A stretch of 47,027 nucleotides of DNA from Micromonospora sp. ALFpr18c (GTDB lineage Bacteria; Actinomycetota; Actinomycetes; Mycobacteriales; Micromonosporaceae): positions 1 through 47,027 of the forward strand of contig NZ_WBKR01000021.1 of the NCBI RefSeq assembly GCF_008868155.1. The letters are read 5' to 3'. The notes beneath the pieces were generated by a model. It was not told the DNA's origin. It saw only the letters and a program-made list of their open reading frames with translations, and made no database searches. The translations under genes were made by a program, and so were the position numbers. Below are positions 16,663-25,173 of this stretch, piece by piece (positions within the stretch are counted from its first letter, which is position 1; every line of letters begins with the position of its first letter).

Positions 16663-18294
16663 TCAGAGCCCCTCGCGGTCGTCGGACAGCGCCGGGCCGG
16701 CGGCAGCGGGCACCAGGTGCCGCACCTCGGGTTCGCCGTCGGTGCACTCCCGGGCCCGTTCCTCGGCGGCGCGGTCCTCGCCGGTGAGCCGGCCGCCGTG
16801 CTGGCGCAGGTGCTCGTCCCAGGACGGCACCAGGTACACCTCGACGAACCGGTCCGTGGTCTCGGCCGGGCGGAACAGGCCCCAGCGCATCGCGCCGGTC
16901 CGCTGACGGGCGCCGCGGACCAGGTCCATGGCCGCCAGGAACGACTGTGTGCGCTCCGGTCGGACGGTGTACTGCACCGTCACCAGCACCGGCCCCACCC
17001 CCGGGTCCGGTTCGTGCGCCAGGTGCAGTTGCGGCCAGTAGGCGGCCGGTTCCCGGTTCACCGACCGCAGGTCCGGCAGCGGCCAGATCCGGCTCGTCAC
17101 GGTGCCGATCAGCATCACCCCGGCCGCCGCGAGGTACGCGAGGACCAGCCCGGCCATGTCGGCCGCCAGACCCCACAGCAGGGCGCCGACGGCCTGCCCA
17201 CCGGCGAAGCACACCTGGTAGACGGCCAGACCCCGGGCGCGTACCCAGGTCGGGAGGAAGAGCTGCATCTCGGCGTTGACGTTGGCCAGCACGGTCACCC
17301 AGGCCATCCCGGCGGGCAGCAGCGCGAGGAGCACCAGCGGCACCGCCCGCACGGTGCCGACCACGGTCAGCGCGACGGTGAACACCGCGCCGGCGGCCAG
17401 CAGGAGCTGGTTGGCCGACAGCCGGGTACGGATCACGGCCAGCAGCACGCCACCCGCGATGGCCCCCACCCCGAGGGCGGCCAGCAGCAGCCCGTACCCG
17501 CCGGAACCCAGCCCCAGCCGGCGGTTCGCCACCAGTGGCAGCAGTGCCCACAGCGCGCTGGCCGGGATCACGAAGACCAGCGCCCGGCGCAGCAACCGAC
17601 GCACGGTCGGCGAGTGCCGGACGTAGCGGGAACCGGCGCGCAGCGCGGCGGTGAACCGTTCGGGCACGTCGACCGCGCGGGCGTTGCCGGGCCGCCAACG
17701 CCACAGCGCGTACGTGAAGATCCCGAACGCGACGGCGTTGAGCGCGAAGACCGGGGCGACACCGGTACGGGCGATCAGCACACCGGCCACCGCCGGCCCG
17801 ACGGCCCGGGCCACGTTCACGCTGATCGAACCGAGTGCCGAGGCCGACCGGAGCTGCTCCTGGGGCACCAGCTCCGGGATCACCGCCGCCCAGGCCGGCA
17901 GGGTGAGCGCCTGACCGACGCCGAACGCGAAGGTGAGGGTGAGCAGCAGCGCCGGCGGCATCCGGTTGGTCAGGGTGAGCAGCGTCAACGCGACCGCCAC
18001 CGCCACCAGGAACAGCTGCACGGCGATCAGCAGGTGCCGGCGGTCGAAACTGTCGGCGAGCACCCCGGCGGGCAGCGCCAGCAGCAGCACCGGCAGCAGA
18101 CTGGCGGTCTGGACCAGCGCGACCAGCGTGGAGGCGTTGGAGTGGTGGATCAGCAGCCACTGCGCGCCGACCGTCTGCATCCAGGTGCCGATGTTGGCGG
18201 CGAGCAGGGCCAGCCACAGGTTGCGGTAGACCGCGGTCCGCAGCGGTGCCCAGGCGGAGGCCGGACGGTCGGCGGGTCCGGCTGCGGCCGTCAC
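16663..18294 (-). CDS. MFS_3 exporter fused to C-terminal ABM-like domain
   Basis: A 543-residue protein. Residues ~1-410 are a 12-helix major facilitator of the MFS_3 (enterobactin-exporter-like) type: YRNLWLALLAANIGTWMQTV, LPAGVLADSFDRRHLL and PAWAAVIPELVPQEQL are typical. The last ~110 residues (VLVTVQYTVRPERTQSFLAA, WGLFRPAETTDRFVEVYL, PSWDEHLRQHGGRLT) form a soluble antibiotic-biosynthesis-monooxygenase-like fold, a known extension in this family. It probably exports a small molecule or siderophore. GTG at 18294 overlaps the SDR stop (GTGA); GTG at 18297 is equally in frame. Confidence 0.88.
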   Translation of the reverse strand: MTAAAGPADRPASAWAPLRTAVYRNLWLALLAANIGTWMQTVGAQWLLIHHSNASTLVALVQTASLLPVLLLALPAGVLADSFDRRHLLIAVQLFLVAVAVALTLLTLTNRMPPALLLTLTFAFGVGQALTLPAWAAVIPELVPQEQLRSASALGSISVNVARAVGPAVAGVLIARTGVAPVFALNAVAFGIFTYALWRWRPGNARAVDVPERFTAALRAGSRYVRHSPTVRRLLRRALVFVIPASALWALLPLVANRRLGLGSGGYGLLLAALGVGAIAGGVLLAVIRTRLSANQLLLAAGAVFTVALTVVGTVRAVPLVLLALLPAGMAWVTVLANVNAEMQLFLPTWVRARGLAVYQVCFAGGQAVGALLWGLAADMAGLVLAYLAAAGVMLIGTVTSRIWPLPDLRSVNREPAAYWPQLHLAHEPDPGVGPVLVTVQYTVRPERTQSFLAAMDLVRGARQRTGAMRWGLFRPAETTDRFVEVYLVPSWDEHLRQHGGRLTGEDRAAEERARECTDGEPEVRHLVPAAAGPALSDDREGL

Positions 18295-18986
18295 CACCGC
18301 CCGTCCGCGCGCAGCACGCGCTCGCCGGAGACGTAGAGGTCGTCGGGTTCGAGCAGCAGCAGCCGGACGACCTCGGTGGCGACCTGCTCCGGCAGGGCGT
18401 ACACCTCGTCGAGGAATTCGGCGCCGACCCGTTCCTGCAGGCGGGTCGGCATCGGCCCGGGATGCAGCTGCATCACCTTGACCTGGTTGCTGTGCTGGGC
18501 CTCGGCCACCGAGTCGACGAGGCTGCTGCCGTAGCTCTTGGTGGCCCGGTACAACGGGATGCCCGGCCGGGGCGCGGCCAGCGCCATCGCGCCGATGTAC
18601 ACGACGTTGCCGTGGCCCTGCCGGTGCATATGCTCCAGCGCCTCCCGCAGCAGGTACGTGACGCCCAGAACGTTGATCTCCACGGCCCGCCGGATGTGCT
18701 CCACCGGGAGGTCCATCAGGTCGCCGCCCGCCCACATCGACGCGCAGGCCGCCACCCCGTCGATCGTGCCGTGGCGTCCCACCACCTCGGCGAACCCGTC
18801 GCGGACCTGCTCGTACGAGGAGATGTCGCAGACCGCCCCGTCACAGCCCAGCTGGTCGGTCGTCGCGGCGACCTCGGCCGGCACGTTGCCGAAGACCACC
18901 ACCCGGTGCTCGTCCACCAGCAGCCGGGCCACCGCGAGGCCGAGCCCGCTGGTACCGCCGACCACCACGAAGGTTCTGGCACCCAT
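18291..18986 (-). CDS. Short-chain dehydrogenase/reductase
   Basis: A 231-residue SDR. The cofactor loop is GGTSGLG (residues ~9-15) and the catalytic YxxxK is YRATK in IPLYRATKSYGSSLVDS. The usual NNAG is replaced by CASMW, as in some divergent SDRs. A GGGAGAG site precedes the ATG at 18986. It is coupled to the MFS_3 exporter, so the reductase and exporter may act on the same compound, an inference from the overlap only. Confidence 0.85.
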   Translation of the reverse strand: MGARTFVVVGGTSGLGLAVARLLVDEHRVVVFGNVPAEVAATTDQLGCDGAVCDISSYEQVRDGFAEVVGRHGTIDGVAACASMWAGGDLMDLPVEHIRRAVEINVLGVTYLLREALEHMHRQGHGNVVYIGAMALAAPRPGIPLYRATKSYGSSLVDSVAEAQHSNQVKVMQLHPGPMPTRLQERVGAEFLDEVYALPEQVATEVVRLLLLEPDDLYVSGERVLRADGRW

Positions 18987-19148
18987 GTCTCTCCCGCCGC
19001 CGCGAGCACACCTCACGCCGGACGCGTGATGGCGCGTCGTTCCCGTTTACGTGCCCTCCACACCCGTTGGGCCGGTAGTGCTGGGCCTACCCCAAGAGTG
19101 GATCTGGACGGCTGGGGTGGCCGGTCGTCCGCGATTAGCGTCTGCGGC

Positions 19149-20441
19149 ATGACCCCCGAACACCCTTCTCGGCTGGCCGAGGCGCTGCGTCGCCACGACT
19201 GGCTGCTCTCCGCCTGGCCCTGGCGGGCGCTGGCCTACCTGGTCAGCACCGTCCCGATCGCCGGCGTGCTCAGCATCGGGCTGCTCGTCATCGTCGGACC
19301 CCTGCTGGCCGCCGTCAACGCGCTCCGGCTGCACGGCCGGCCGCCGAGCCTCGCGCTGATGCTGTTCCTGGCGACCAGCAGCCTCATCCTGCTGGCGTTG
19401 GCTCCGATCGTGAGCTTCCCGGTCGCCGCCGTCGAACGATGGCGGCTCAGACTCGTGGACGGCCGGCCGCTGCCCTCGCCGTCGTGGCCGGGCCTGGCCG
19501 CGCGCTACCGCAGCGCGGGGACCTGGCGGGAGGTGGCCTACCTGTTCTGGCTGGGCGGTGTGGCACCCATCGCGTACTGGGTGTTCCTCGTGCTGGTGCT
19601 GCTCGACCTCGGGATGATCACCAGCCCCTGGCTCGCCGGCGATCCCACCGAATCGGTCGTGATCCTGGGCCGGGTCGAGAGCACCGGCGAAGCCGTTCCG
19701 TACGCGATCGTGGGTGTGCTGCTCCTGCCGGTCTTCTGCTACGCGGGCGGCCTGCTCGCGGCCGTGCAGGCCGCCGTGGCCCGGTGGGCACTGGCCTGGC
19801 CGGTCGACACCGCGGCGCTGCGTGAGGTCGCCCGCTCCCGCACCCGCCTGGTCGGCGCGTACGAGGCCGAACGGCGCCGCATCGAACGGGACCTGCATGA
19901 CGGCGCGCAGCCACGGCTGACCAGCCTCACCCTCCAGCTGGGCCTGGCCCGGCTGGACGTACCCGAGGACTCCCCCGCCGCCCGACCCCTCGCGGTGGCG
20001 CACGACCAGGCCCGGGGCCTGATGGTGATGCTGCGACAGCTGGTGCACGGCATCCGGCCGCAGAGCCTCACCGACCTCGGTCTCGCCGGCGCGGTACGCG
20101 AGCTGGCCGACGCGGCCACCGTCGCGGTGACCGTGCACGCGGACGTCGACGGCGAGCTGCCCGAGATCGTGGAGACCACCGCGTACTTCGTGGTGTCCGA
20201 GGCCCTGGGCAACGTGGCCCGGCACGCCGGGGCGACCCGCGCCGACGTGCGCCTCACCCGGGTCGGCGGTGACCTCGTGGTCGAGGTGTCCGACGACGGC
20301 GGCGGCGGCGCCGACCCGTCCCGGGGCACCGGCCTGACCGGCCTCGCCGATCGGGTCGCCGCCGTGGACGGTCGGCTGCTGCTCTCCAGCCCTCCCGGCG
20401 GGCCTACCCTGGTCCGCGTGGAGCTGCCGTGTCGCCGGTGA
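19149..20441 (+). CDS. Sensor histidine kinase (HisKA_3, NarL-partner type)
   Basis: A 430-residue membrane kinase. About six hydrophobic segments in residues 25-225 form a sensor module; the dimerisation helix has the phospho-acceptor His250 in ERRRIERDLHDGAQPRL, and the ATPase domain shows VVSEALGNVARHAGA (N box), VEVSDDGGGGAD and GTGLTGLADRV (G boxes). It phosphorylates the response regulator encoded next, whose start lies inside its last codons. ATG at 19149 gives the full first helix; the ribosome site is weak. Signal unknown. Confidence 0.9.
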   Translation: MTPEHPSRLAEALRRHDWLLSAWPWRALAYLVSTVPIAGVLSIGLLVIVGPLLAAVNALRLHGRPPSLALMLFLATSSLILLALAPIVSFPVAAVERWRLRLVDGRPLPSPSWPGLAARYRSAGTWREVAYLFWLGGVAPIAYWVFLVLVLLDLGMITSPWLAGDPTESVVILGRVESTGEAVPYAIVGVLLLPVFCYAGGLLAAVQAAVARWALAWPVDTAALREVARSRTRLVGAYEAERRRIERDLHDGAQPRLTSLTLQLGLARLDVPEDSPAARPLAVAHDQARGLMVMLRQLVHGIRPQSLTDLGLAGAVRELADAATVAVTVHADVDGELPEIVETTAYFVVSEALGNVARHAGATRADVRLTRVGGDLVVEVSDDGGGGADPSRGTGLTGLADRVAAVDGRLLLSSPPGGPTLVRVELPCRR

Positions 20442-21094
20442 CCCGGGTGGTGCTCGCCGAGGACGAGGTGCTGCTGCGGGAGGGCCTGGTCGCGCTGCTG
20501 ACCCGCTTCGACTTCACGGTGTGCGCCGCCGTCGGCTCCGCGCCCGCCCTGCTGGACGCGGCCCGCGACCACCAGCCGGACCTGGTGCTGACCGACATCC
20601 GGATGCCTCCCGGCCGGCGCGACGACGGGCTGCGCGCGGCCGTCGCGCTGCGCGCCGAACGGCCCGGGCTCCCGGTCGTGGTGCTCAGCCAGTACGTGCA
20701 GACCGGGTACGCGGCGGCGCTGCTGGACAGCGGCGACGGCCAGCGGGTGGGCTACCTGCTCAAGGACCGGGTCGCCGAGGTCGCCGAGTTCGTCGACACG
20801 CTGCGCCGGGTCACCGCTGGCGGCACCGCCATCGACCCGGACGTGGTCCGGCAACTCCTGCACCGCCCGCGTGATCCGCTCGCCGCGCTGTCCGCCCGGG
20901 AACGGGAGGTGCTGGCGCTGCTGGCCGAGGGCCGCTCGAACGCGTCGATCGCCGCCCGGCTGCACGTCACCGAGGCGGCGGTCGGCAAGCACGTCGGCAA
21001 CATTCTGCTGAAGCTCGACCTGCCACCCAGCGACGACACCAATCGGCGGGTGCTCGCGGTGCTCACCTACCTTCGCAGCGACCCGGCGGGCTGA
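20429..21094 (+). CDS. NarL/FixJ-family response regulator
   Basis: A 221-residue regulator: receiver domain with acidic pocket (LAEDEVLLREG) and phospho-acceptor Asp56 (LVLTDIRMPP), and Lys in YLLKDRV; C-terminal LuxR-type helix-turn-helix LSAREREVLALLAEGRSNAS, HVTEAAVGKHVGNILLKL. GTG at 20429 is chosen because GGAG is five bases upstream; a second GTG at 20438 would give a GTGA overlap. Targets are not shown by the sequence. Confidence 0.92.
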   Translation: MSPVTRVVLAEDEVLLREGLVALLTRFDFTVCAAVGSAPALLDAARDHQPDLVLTDIRMPPGRRDDGLRAAVALRAERPGLPVVVLSQYVQTGYAAALLDSGDGQRVGYLLKDRVAEVAEFVDTLRRVTAGGTAIDPDVVRQLLHRPRDPLAALSAREREVLALLAEGRSNASIAARLHVTEAAVGKHVGNILLKLDLPPSDDTNRRVLAVLTYLRSDPAG

Positions 21095-21180
21095 CCAGCG
21101 CCGGGCTGAGGTCGGGGCGTAGATTCGACCAGCGGTACCGGTGCCACCAGGGGCGCGGGCCGGCGAGACGGGGGTGTGGC

Positions 21181-22242
21181 ATGGCGGAGGCGCTGCGGGT
21201 TGGCCTGCTGGGGTACGGGCTGGCGGGCCGGGTGTTCCACGCACCGCTGATCGCCGCGACGCCCGGGTTGCGGCTCGACGCCATCGTGACCCGCGATCCG
21301 CAGCGACGCGAGCAGGCCCGGCAACACTTCCCGGACGCCCGCCTGGTCGAGGACGCCGACGAGTTGTGGCGTACCCCGGAGGCTCTGGACCTGGTCGTGG
21401 TGGCGACGCCGAACCGGCAGCACGTGCCGATGGCGCGGGCGGCGCTCGCCGCCGGCCTGCCGGTCGTCGTGGACAAGCCCCTCGCGGCGACGGCGGCGGA
21501 GGGCCGCGCGCTGGTCGACGAGGCGACCGAGCGTGGGGTGCCGCTGACGGTGTTCCAGAACCGGCGCTGGGACGGCGACTTCCTGACCGTCCGCCGCCTC
21601 GTGGAGCAGGGCGAGTTGGGGCGGGTGCTGCGCTTCGAGTCCCGTTTCGAACGGTTCCGTCCGACGATCAAGCCGGGCTGGCGGGAGCTCGCCGGTCCCG
21701 AGGAGGCCGGCGGTGCCCTCTTCGACCTCGGCGCGCACCTCATCGACCAGGCGGTGCAGCTGTTCGGCCCGGTCGACCGCGTCTACGCGGAGGTGGACCG
21801 TCGCCGCGCGGGTGCGGCCGTCGACGACGACGCGTTCGTGGCGTTGACCCACGCGGGCGGGGTGCACTCGCACCTGTGGATGGGCGCGGTGACCGCTCAG
21901 CTCGGGCCGCGCCTGCGGGTGCTCGGCGACCGGGCCGGCTACACGACGTACGGGCTGGACGTGCAGGAGGCGGCGCTGCACGACGGCGGCCGACCGGACC
22001 AGCCGGGCTGGGGCGAGGTCCCGTCCGAGCGGTACGGCATGCTCGGTGTCGACGGCGACCTGCGACCGGTGCCGACCGTGCCCGGCGCGTACCAGAGCTT
22101 CTACCAGCAGGTGGCGGCGGCGCTGCGGGACGGCACGCCCATGCCGGTGGACCCCCGCGACTCGGTCGCCACCGTCGAGCTGATCGAGCTGGCGCACCGG
22201 TCCGCGGCCGAGGGCGTGGTGCTGCCGGTCCCGGCCTCCTGA
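21181..22242 (+). CDS. Gfo/Idh/MocA-family NAD(P)-dependent oxidoreductase
   Basis: A 353-residue protein. The Rossmann N-terminus is RVGLLGYGLAGRVFHAPLI; VVATPNRQHVPMARAALAAG and VVVDKPLAAT correspond to the family's ATP-N-xxH and EKP motifs, with Asp replacing Glu in EKP, as is common in this subgroup. The C-terminal beta-sheet domain has GGALFDLGAHLIDQAVQLFG. Substrates are usually sugars, inositols or their amino derivatives. No SD stands out. It is a single gene downstream of the two-component system, with an 86-base gap. Confidence 0.88.
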   Translation: MAEALRVGLLGYGLAGRVFHAPLIAATPGLRLDAIVTRDPQRREQARQHFPDARLVEDADELWRTPEALDLVVVATPNRQHVPMARAALAAGLPVVVDKPLAATAAEGRALVDEATERGVPLTVFQNRRWDGDFLTVRRLVEQGELGRVLRFESRFERFRPTIKPGWRELAGPEEAGGALFDLGAHLIDQAVQLFGPVDRVYAEVDRRRAGAAVDDDAFVALTHAGGVHSHLWMGAVTAQLGPRLRVLGDRAGYTTYGLDVQEAALHDGGRPDQPGWGEVPSERYGMLGVDGDLRPVPTVPGAYQSFYQQVAAALRDGTPMPVDPRDSVATVELIELAHRSAAEGVVLPVPAS

Positions 22243-22383
22243 GGCCACACCTCAACCAGTGGGTGCCGTCGCTGACGCCACTCACCACCCTGCCGCGGGA
22301 ACACGTCGTCTGGGCAACAGCGTGTGCCGGTCCACCTGCCTGTTGAATCGCTGACAGCGTTTCGTCTGTGCTGAATACTGGTG

Positions 22384-22410
22384 CTGAGATGCACTGGGGA
22401 GGCATCTCAG
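22384..22410. terminator. Perfect 9-bp hairpin downstream of the oxidoreductase gene
   Basis: CTGAGATGC (22384-22392) and GCATCTCAG (22402-22410) pair perfectly around a nine-base loop, 142 bases after the oxidoreductase stop. There is no T-run. It may end transcription from either side or be part of a small RNA; the region 22243-22473 holds no gene I can support. Confidence 0.45.
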
Positions 22411-22473
22411 AGGGCGGCACACAGCCAGCCGGCAGACGCCCGACCGGACGTCGTCGCCGCCTCCGTCAACCGG

Positions 22474-22632
22474 CTAGGTGGCGTCCCGTTCGGAGGGGGC
22501 GTCGTCCGGCACCCGCGCGTCATCGTCGGTCAGCGCGTCATCGGACGAGTTGGCCAGGTTGGCGAGCTGGCGCTCAGCCTCCCGGATCTCCTCGGCGAGC
22601 CTCGGGTTCTCCTCGGCGGATCCCTGCGACAT
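22474..22632 (-). CDS. Small acidic hydrophilic protein, 52 aa
   Basis: ATG at 22632 has a strong GGAGG five bases upstream, which decides the call. The protein begins MSQGSAEENPRLAEEIREAE, has an amphipathic helix, and ends in an Asp-rich tail (DDALTDDDARVPDDAPSERD). It has no membrane segment or Cys. No family is recognised; such small acidic proteins are common in Micromonosporaceae. Confidence 0.6.
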   Translation of the reverse strand: MSQGSAEENPRLAEEIREAERQLANLANSSDDALTDDDARVPDDAPSERDAT

Positions 22633-22747
22633 GGCGACCTCCATCACGGATTCCGGACGGATACCCGACCTGACGGCGGAGACACGGGGCAGATCCGGAC
22701 ACCGTGGCGGCGGTGGCCGTCGTGGACAGGAACCCGTGTTGATCCAT

Positions 22748-22768
22748 TGGACGGTAAGGTGCCGTCCA
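22748..22768. promoter_or_regulatory. Inverted repeat upstream of the GFA gene
   Basis: TGGACGG (22748-22754) and CCGTCCA (22762-22768) are inverted copies around seven bases, about 90 bases before the GFA start. It could be an operator. No -10/-35 pair can be assigned with confidence. Confidence 0.3.
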
Positions 22769-22860
22769 GTCCGCTCGGATGTGATCACAATCGTCATGTC
22801 GGAGAAGCGATCCCCGTTGATCCGCGGCAACAGAGCCCTTACCTGGAGATGGAGCAAGAG

Positions 22861-23289
22861 ATGAGCAAGAGATTCAACGGCAGTTGCGCCTGCGGCGCCG
22901 TGACGTACGGGTTCGACAATGAGCCCACCTTCGTGGCGAACTGTCACTGTACGGACTGCAAGCGCGCCTCTGGTGGAGAGATGGCGACCTTCGCGCTGGT
23001 GTCCGACTCGGATTTCACCGTGTTCGGTGGCGAAACCAAAGGCTTCCCGTACCCCGCGAACCCGCAGACCTGCGCAGGCAACGGCCTGACCCGGGTATTC
23101 TGCGTCAACTGCGGCTCCCGGGTGTTCACCAACGAACTGGCTGACTTCCCGGGCGGGGTATTCGTTCAGGAGGGCACCCTCGACAACCTCACCGACTGGT
23201 TTGCGCCACAGGCGGAGATCTACACGTGGAGCCGCCAGCCGTGGATGCCGGCTCTCGACGTCCCGCAGCACGATCACGGCGTCAGCTGA
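22861..23289 (+). CDS. GFA-family (glutathione-dependent formaldehyde-activating-like) zinc protein
   Basis: A 142-residue protein with the zinc ligands of the Mss4-like GFA fold: SCACGAVTY near residue 10, CHCTDCKRASGG (structural/catalytic Cys), and VFCVNCGSRVFT (second CxxC). Family members are usually orphan enzymes of S-adduct chemistry; actinomycetes lack glutathione, so the name describes the fold only. ATG at 22861 has GGAG seven bases upstream; an in-frame ATG 12 bases earlier is possible. Its codons are less GC-biased than those of neighbours, suggesting recent acquisition. Confidence 0.85.
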   Translation: MSKRFNGSCACGAVTYGFDNEPTFVANCHCTDCKRASGGEMATFALVSDSDFTVFGGETKGFPYPANPQTCAGNGLTRVFCVNCGSRVFTNELADFPGGVFVQEGTLDNLTDWFAPQAEIYTWSRQPWMPALDVPQHDHGVS

Positions 23290-23446
23290 CGTTTCCGGTG
23301 TGACAAACGAGTGAGGAACCCATCTTCCCGAACTGACACGTTCTCCGGCGCCTGAGACGTCACAGCCACTCAGTCGAGCACCGGACCGGACCGGCGAGCG
23401 CGCCAGGCTGAGCCCGGAAGCGTCGCCGGCCCGGCCCGGTGCCGGA

Positions 23447-23668
23447 TCAGCGCTGCTTTAACTCCTGCCAGGATGGGTGGGTGCCGCGCCAGGCGTCGGC
23501 GAGGATGGCCGCCGAGGCCCTGCTGGGGCACTGCTGCACCCGCTCACGACCCGACGCCCCACCGATCTGGGCGCGGACCTCCCAACCCTGCCCGTCAGTA
23601 CGGATATACACGTCCCTGCGCCCGCGCGGGGTCGTGTCTCCGTTCCACCAGTGCTCCTCCACCTTCAT
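23447..23668 (-). CDS. Small conserved-looking hypothetical protein, 73 aa
   Basis: From ATG at 23668 the product reads MKVEEHWWNGDTTPRGRRDV and has a beta-rich centre (YIRTDGQGWEVRAQIGG) and a helical end (ASAAILADAWRG...WQELKQR). It has no membrane segment. Similar short proteins are frequent in actinomycetes, from memory, with no known role. Upstream in-frame sequence to 23782 is less protein-like, and no clear ribosome site decides the start. Confidence 0.55.
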   Translation of the reverse strand: MKVEEHWWNGDTTPRGRRDVYIRTDGQGWEVRAQIGGASGRERVQQCPSRASAAILADAWRGTHPSWQELKQR

Positions 23669-23860
23669 TCGCCGACCGTATAGCAATTCCCGCGCCGAGG
23701 GTACGGCGCAGGTGTGCCCAGAGCGGGGCAAGAGCCGCAATTCAGACGTATTTCGGGCCAAGCGTTGGCAGTTCAAAACCATATCGGCGGATCTCCCCCT
23801 CCTGAGTTGCAGATCAGGAACGTCTCCGAACCCGCAGGAGAAGACACCGAGGGCCGGCGG

Positions 23861-24952
23861 TCAGGGCTGGGTTGTCAGCAGGTAGTCGTCGGCCTCGGGG
23901 CTCCACCGAAGGTCGAGGACGCCGGCGGTCGCGGCGGCCTTGCAGAACTGGAGGAAGCTGCGGTAGCCGAGCTTCTTCTCGCTGAAGTCGGGCCGGGCCC
24001 GGCGTACCTGGTTCTTCAGCCCGGACAACGCCACCGGGTTGCCGCCGCTACCGAGGTCCGCCACGACGCCTCGGAGCAGGCCGAACGCCACCTCCCGGTC
24101 GCCGTGCTCGGGCAGGGAGACCTCGGGGTCACCCTTCGCGGGGCCTTCGGCCAGCTCGATCACGTTGCGTTCGGCGAGGTGGCGCAGCAGTTCACCGAAG
24201 GTCCGGAAGCCGTAGTCGGATTCACTGAACGTCGGGTCCTTGCGCAGCAGGGTGCGCTTGAGCCGGGAGGCGGTGACCTCGCCGTTGGCGCTGCCCTGCA
24301 AGCCGGCCACCGTCTGGGCGACCTGCACGGCGAGCGAGTCCACGTCCCGGCCGGGCTCCTCCCCCGCCGGCCGGTGGTCGATCTCCGCCTCGCGCTCCGG
24401 CTCGGGTGGTCGCTGGTCCGGACCGGCCTGCCGGGTGGCGGCGGGACGAGCGCGACGGCCGCGGGCCGGCGGGATGTCCACGCCCTCCAGCCGGTCGTAG
24501 TAGAGGAACTCGTCGCAGGCCGGCGGAAGCAGCGCCGACGTCGACCCCTCGACGCCGACTCCGATGACCCGCTTGTTCAGCTCGCGCAGCTTGTGCACCA
24601 GCGGCGTGAAGTCACTGTCGCCGCTACAGATGACGAAGGTGGAGATGTAGTCGCGCTCGAACGCCAACTCGATCGCGTCGACGGCCATCTTGATGTCGGC
24701 CGCGTTCTTGCGGGAGGCGCCCATCCGCTGGGGAATCTCGATCAGCTCGACGTGCGAGCGGGTGAGCATCCGGCGGTCCTCGTCGAAGTACGACCAGTCG
24801 GCGTACGCCCGGCGCACCACCACCCGGCCCCGCTCGGCCAGCGCGTCGGCGATGGGTCGGAAGTCGAAGTCCGCGCCGCCACGGTGGTCGCGCGCCCCCA
24901 GCGCGAGGTTCTCGTAGTCGAGGAACAGGGCAATCCGGTCTTCTTGATCCAC
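23861..24952 (-). CDS. NYN-domain nuclease-like protein with two OST-HTH/LOTUS domains
   Basis: A 363-residue cytoplasmic protein. Residues ~1-150 form a PIN-like NYN domain with the acidic metal-site residues in FLDYENLALG, ADIKMAVDAIEL and ICSGDSDFTPLVHKLRE. A charged linker (~160-225) follows, then two winged LOTUS domains (SRLKRTLLRKDPTFSESDYG...FGELLRHL and LKNQVRRARPDFSEKKLGYR...FLQFCKAA). The family is thought to act on RNA. GTG at 24952 is chosen because the NYN strand begins directly after it; 33 extra upstream residues are possible. Single gene, divergent from the GH87-like enzyme. Confidence 0.85.
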   Translation of the reverse strand: MDQEDRIALFLDYENLALGARDHRGGADFDFRPIADALAERGRVVVRRAYADWSYFDEDRRMLTRSHVELIEIPQRMGASRKNAADIKMAVDAIELAFERDYISTFVICSGDSDFTPLVHKLRELNKRVIGVGVEGSTSALLPPACDEFLYYDRLEGVDIPPARGRRARPAATRQAGPDQRPPEPEREAEIDHRPAGEEPGRDVDSLAVQVAQTVAGLQGSANGEVTASRLKRTLLRKDPTFSESDYGFRTFGELLRHLAERNVIELAEGPAKGDPEVSLPEHGDREVAFGLLRGVVADLGSGGNPVALSGLKNQVRRARPDFSEKKLGYRSFLQFCKAAATAGVLDLRWSPEADDYLLTTQP

Positions 24953-25173
24953 GCGGCCCAGCGTACGCCCGCCGTGGGCGCTGCGGGCGCTGGCGAAAGC
25001 GCGACACATCAACTCTCCGACCGTCCATTTCTTGCGGCCTGATAGTCGCATCTTTTCGCTATTTCATTGTCGTCTTGCGGCAGGCTGTTCGGTGCTGCAT
25101 CATGACGATCAATGTCGGGCGTTGGGGCAGCGCCGGGCGGACCTCCACCACCACCCACCCAGGAGGGTCACCG

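Noticed and set aside
23800..23820. TCCTGA-N8-TCAGGA hairpin that resembles a tRNA anticodon arm
   Set aside because: The loop has eight bases, and no matching D-arm, T-arm or acceptor stem is present on either strand.
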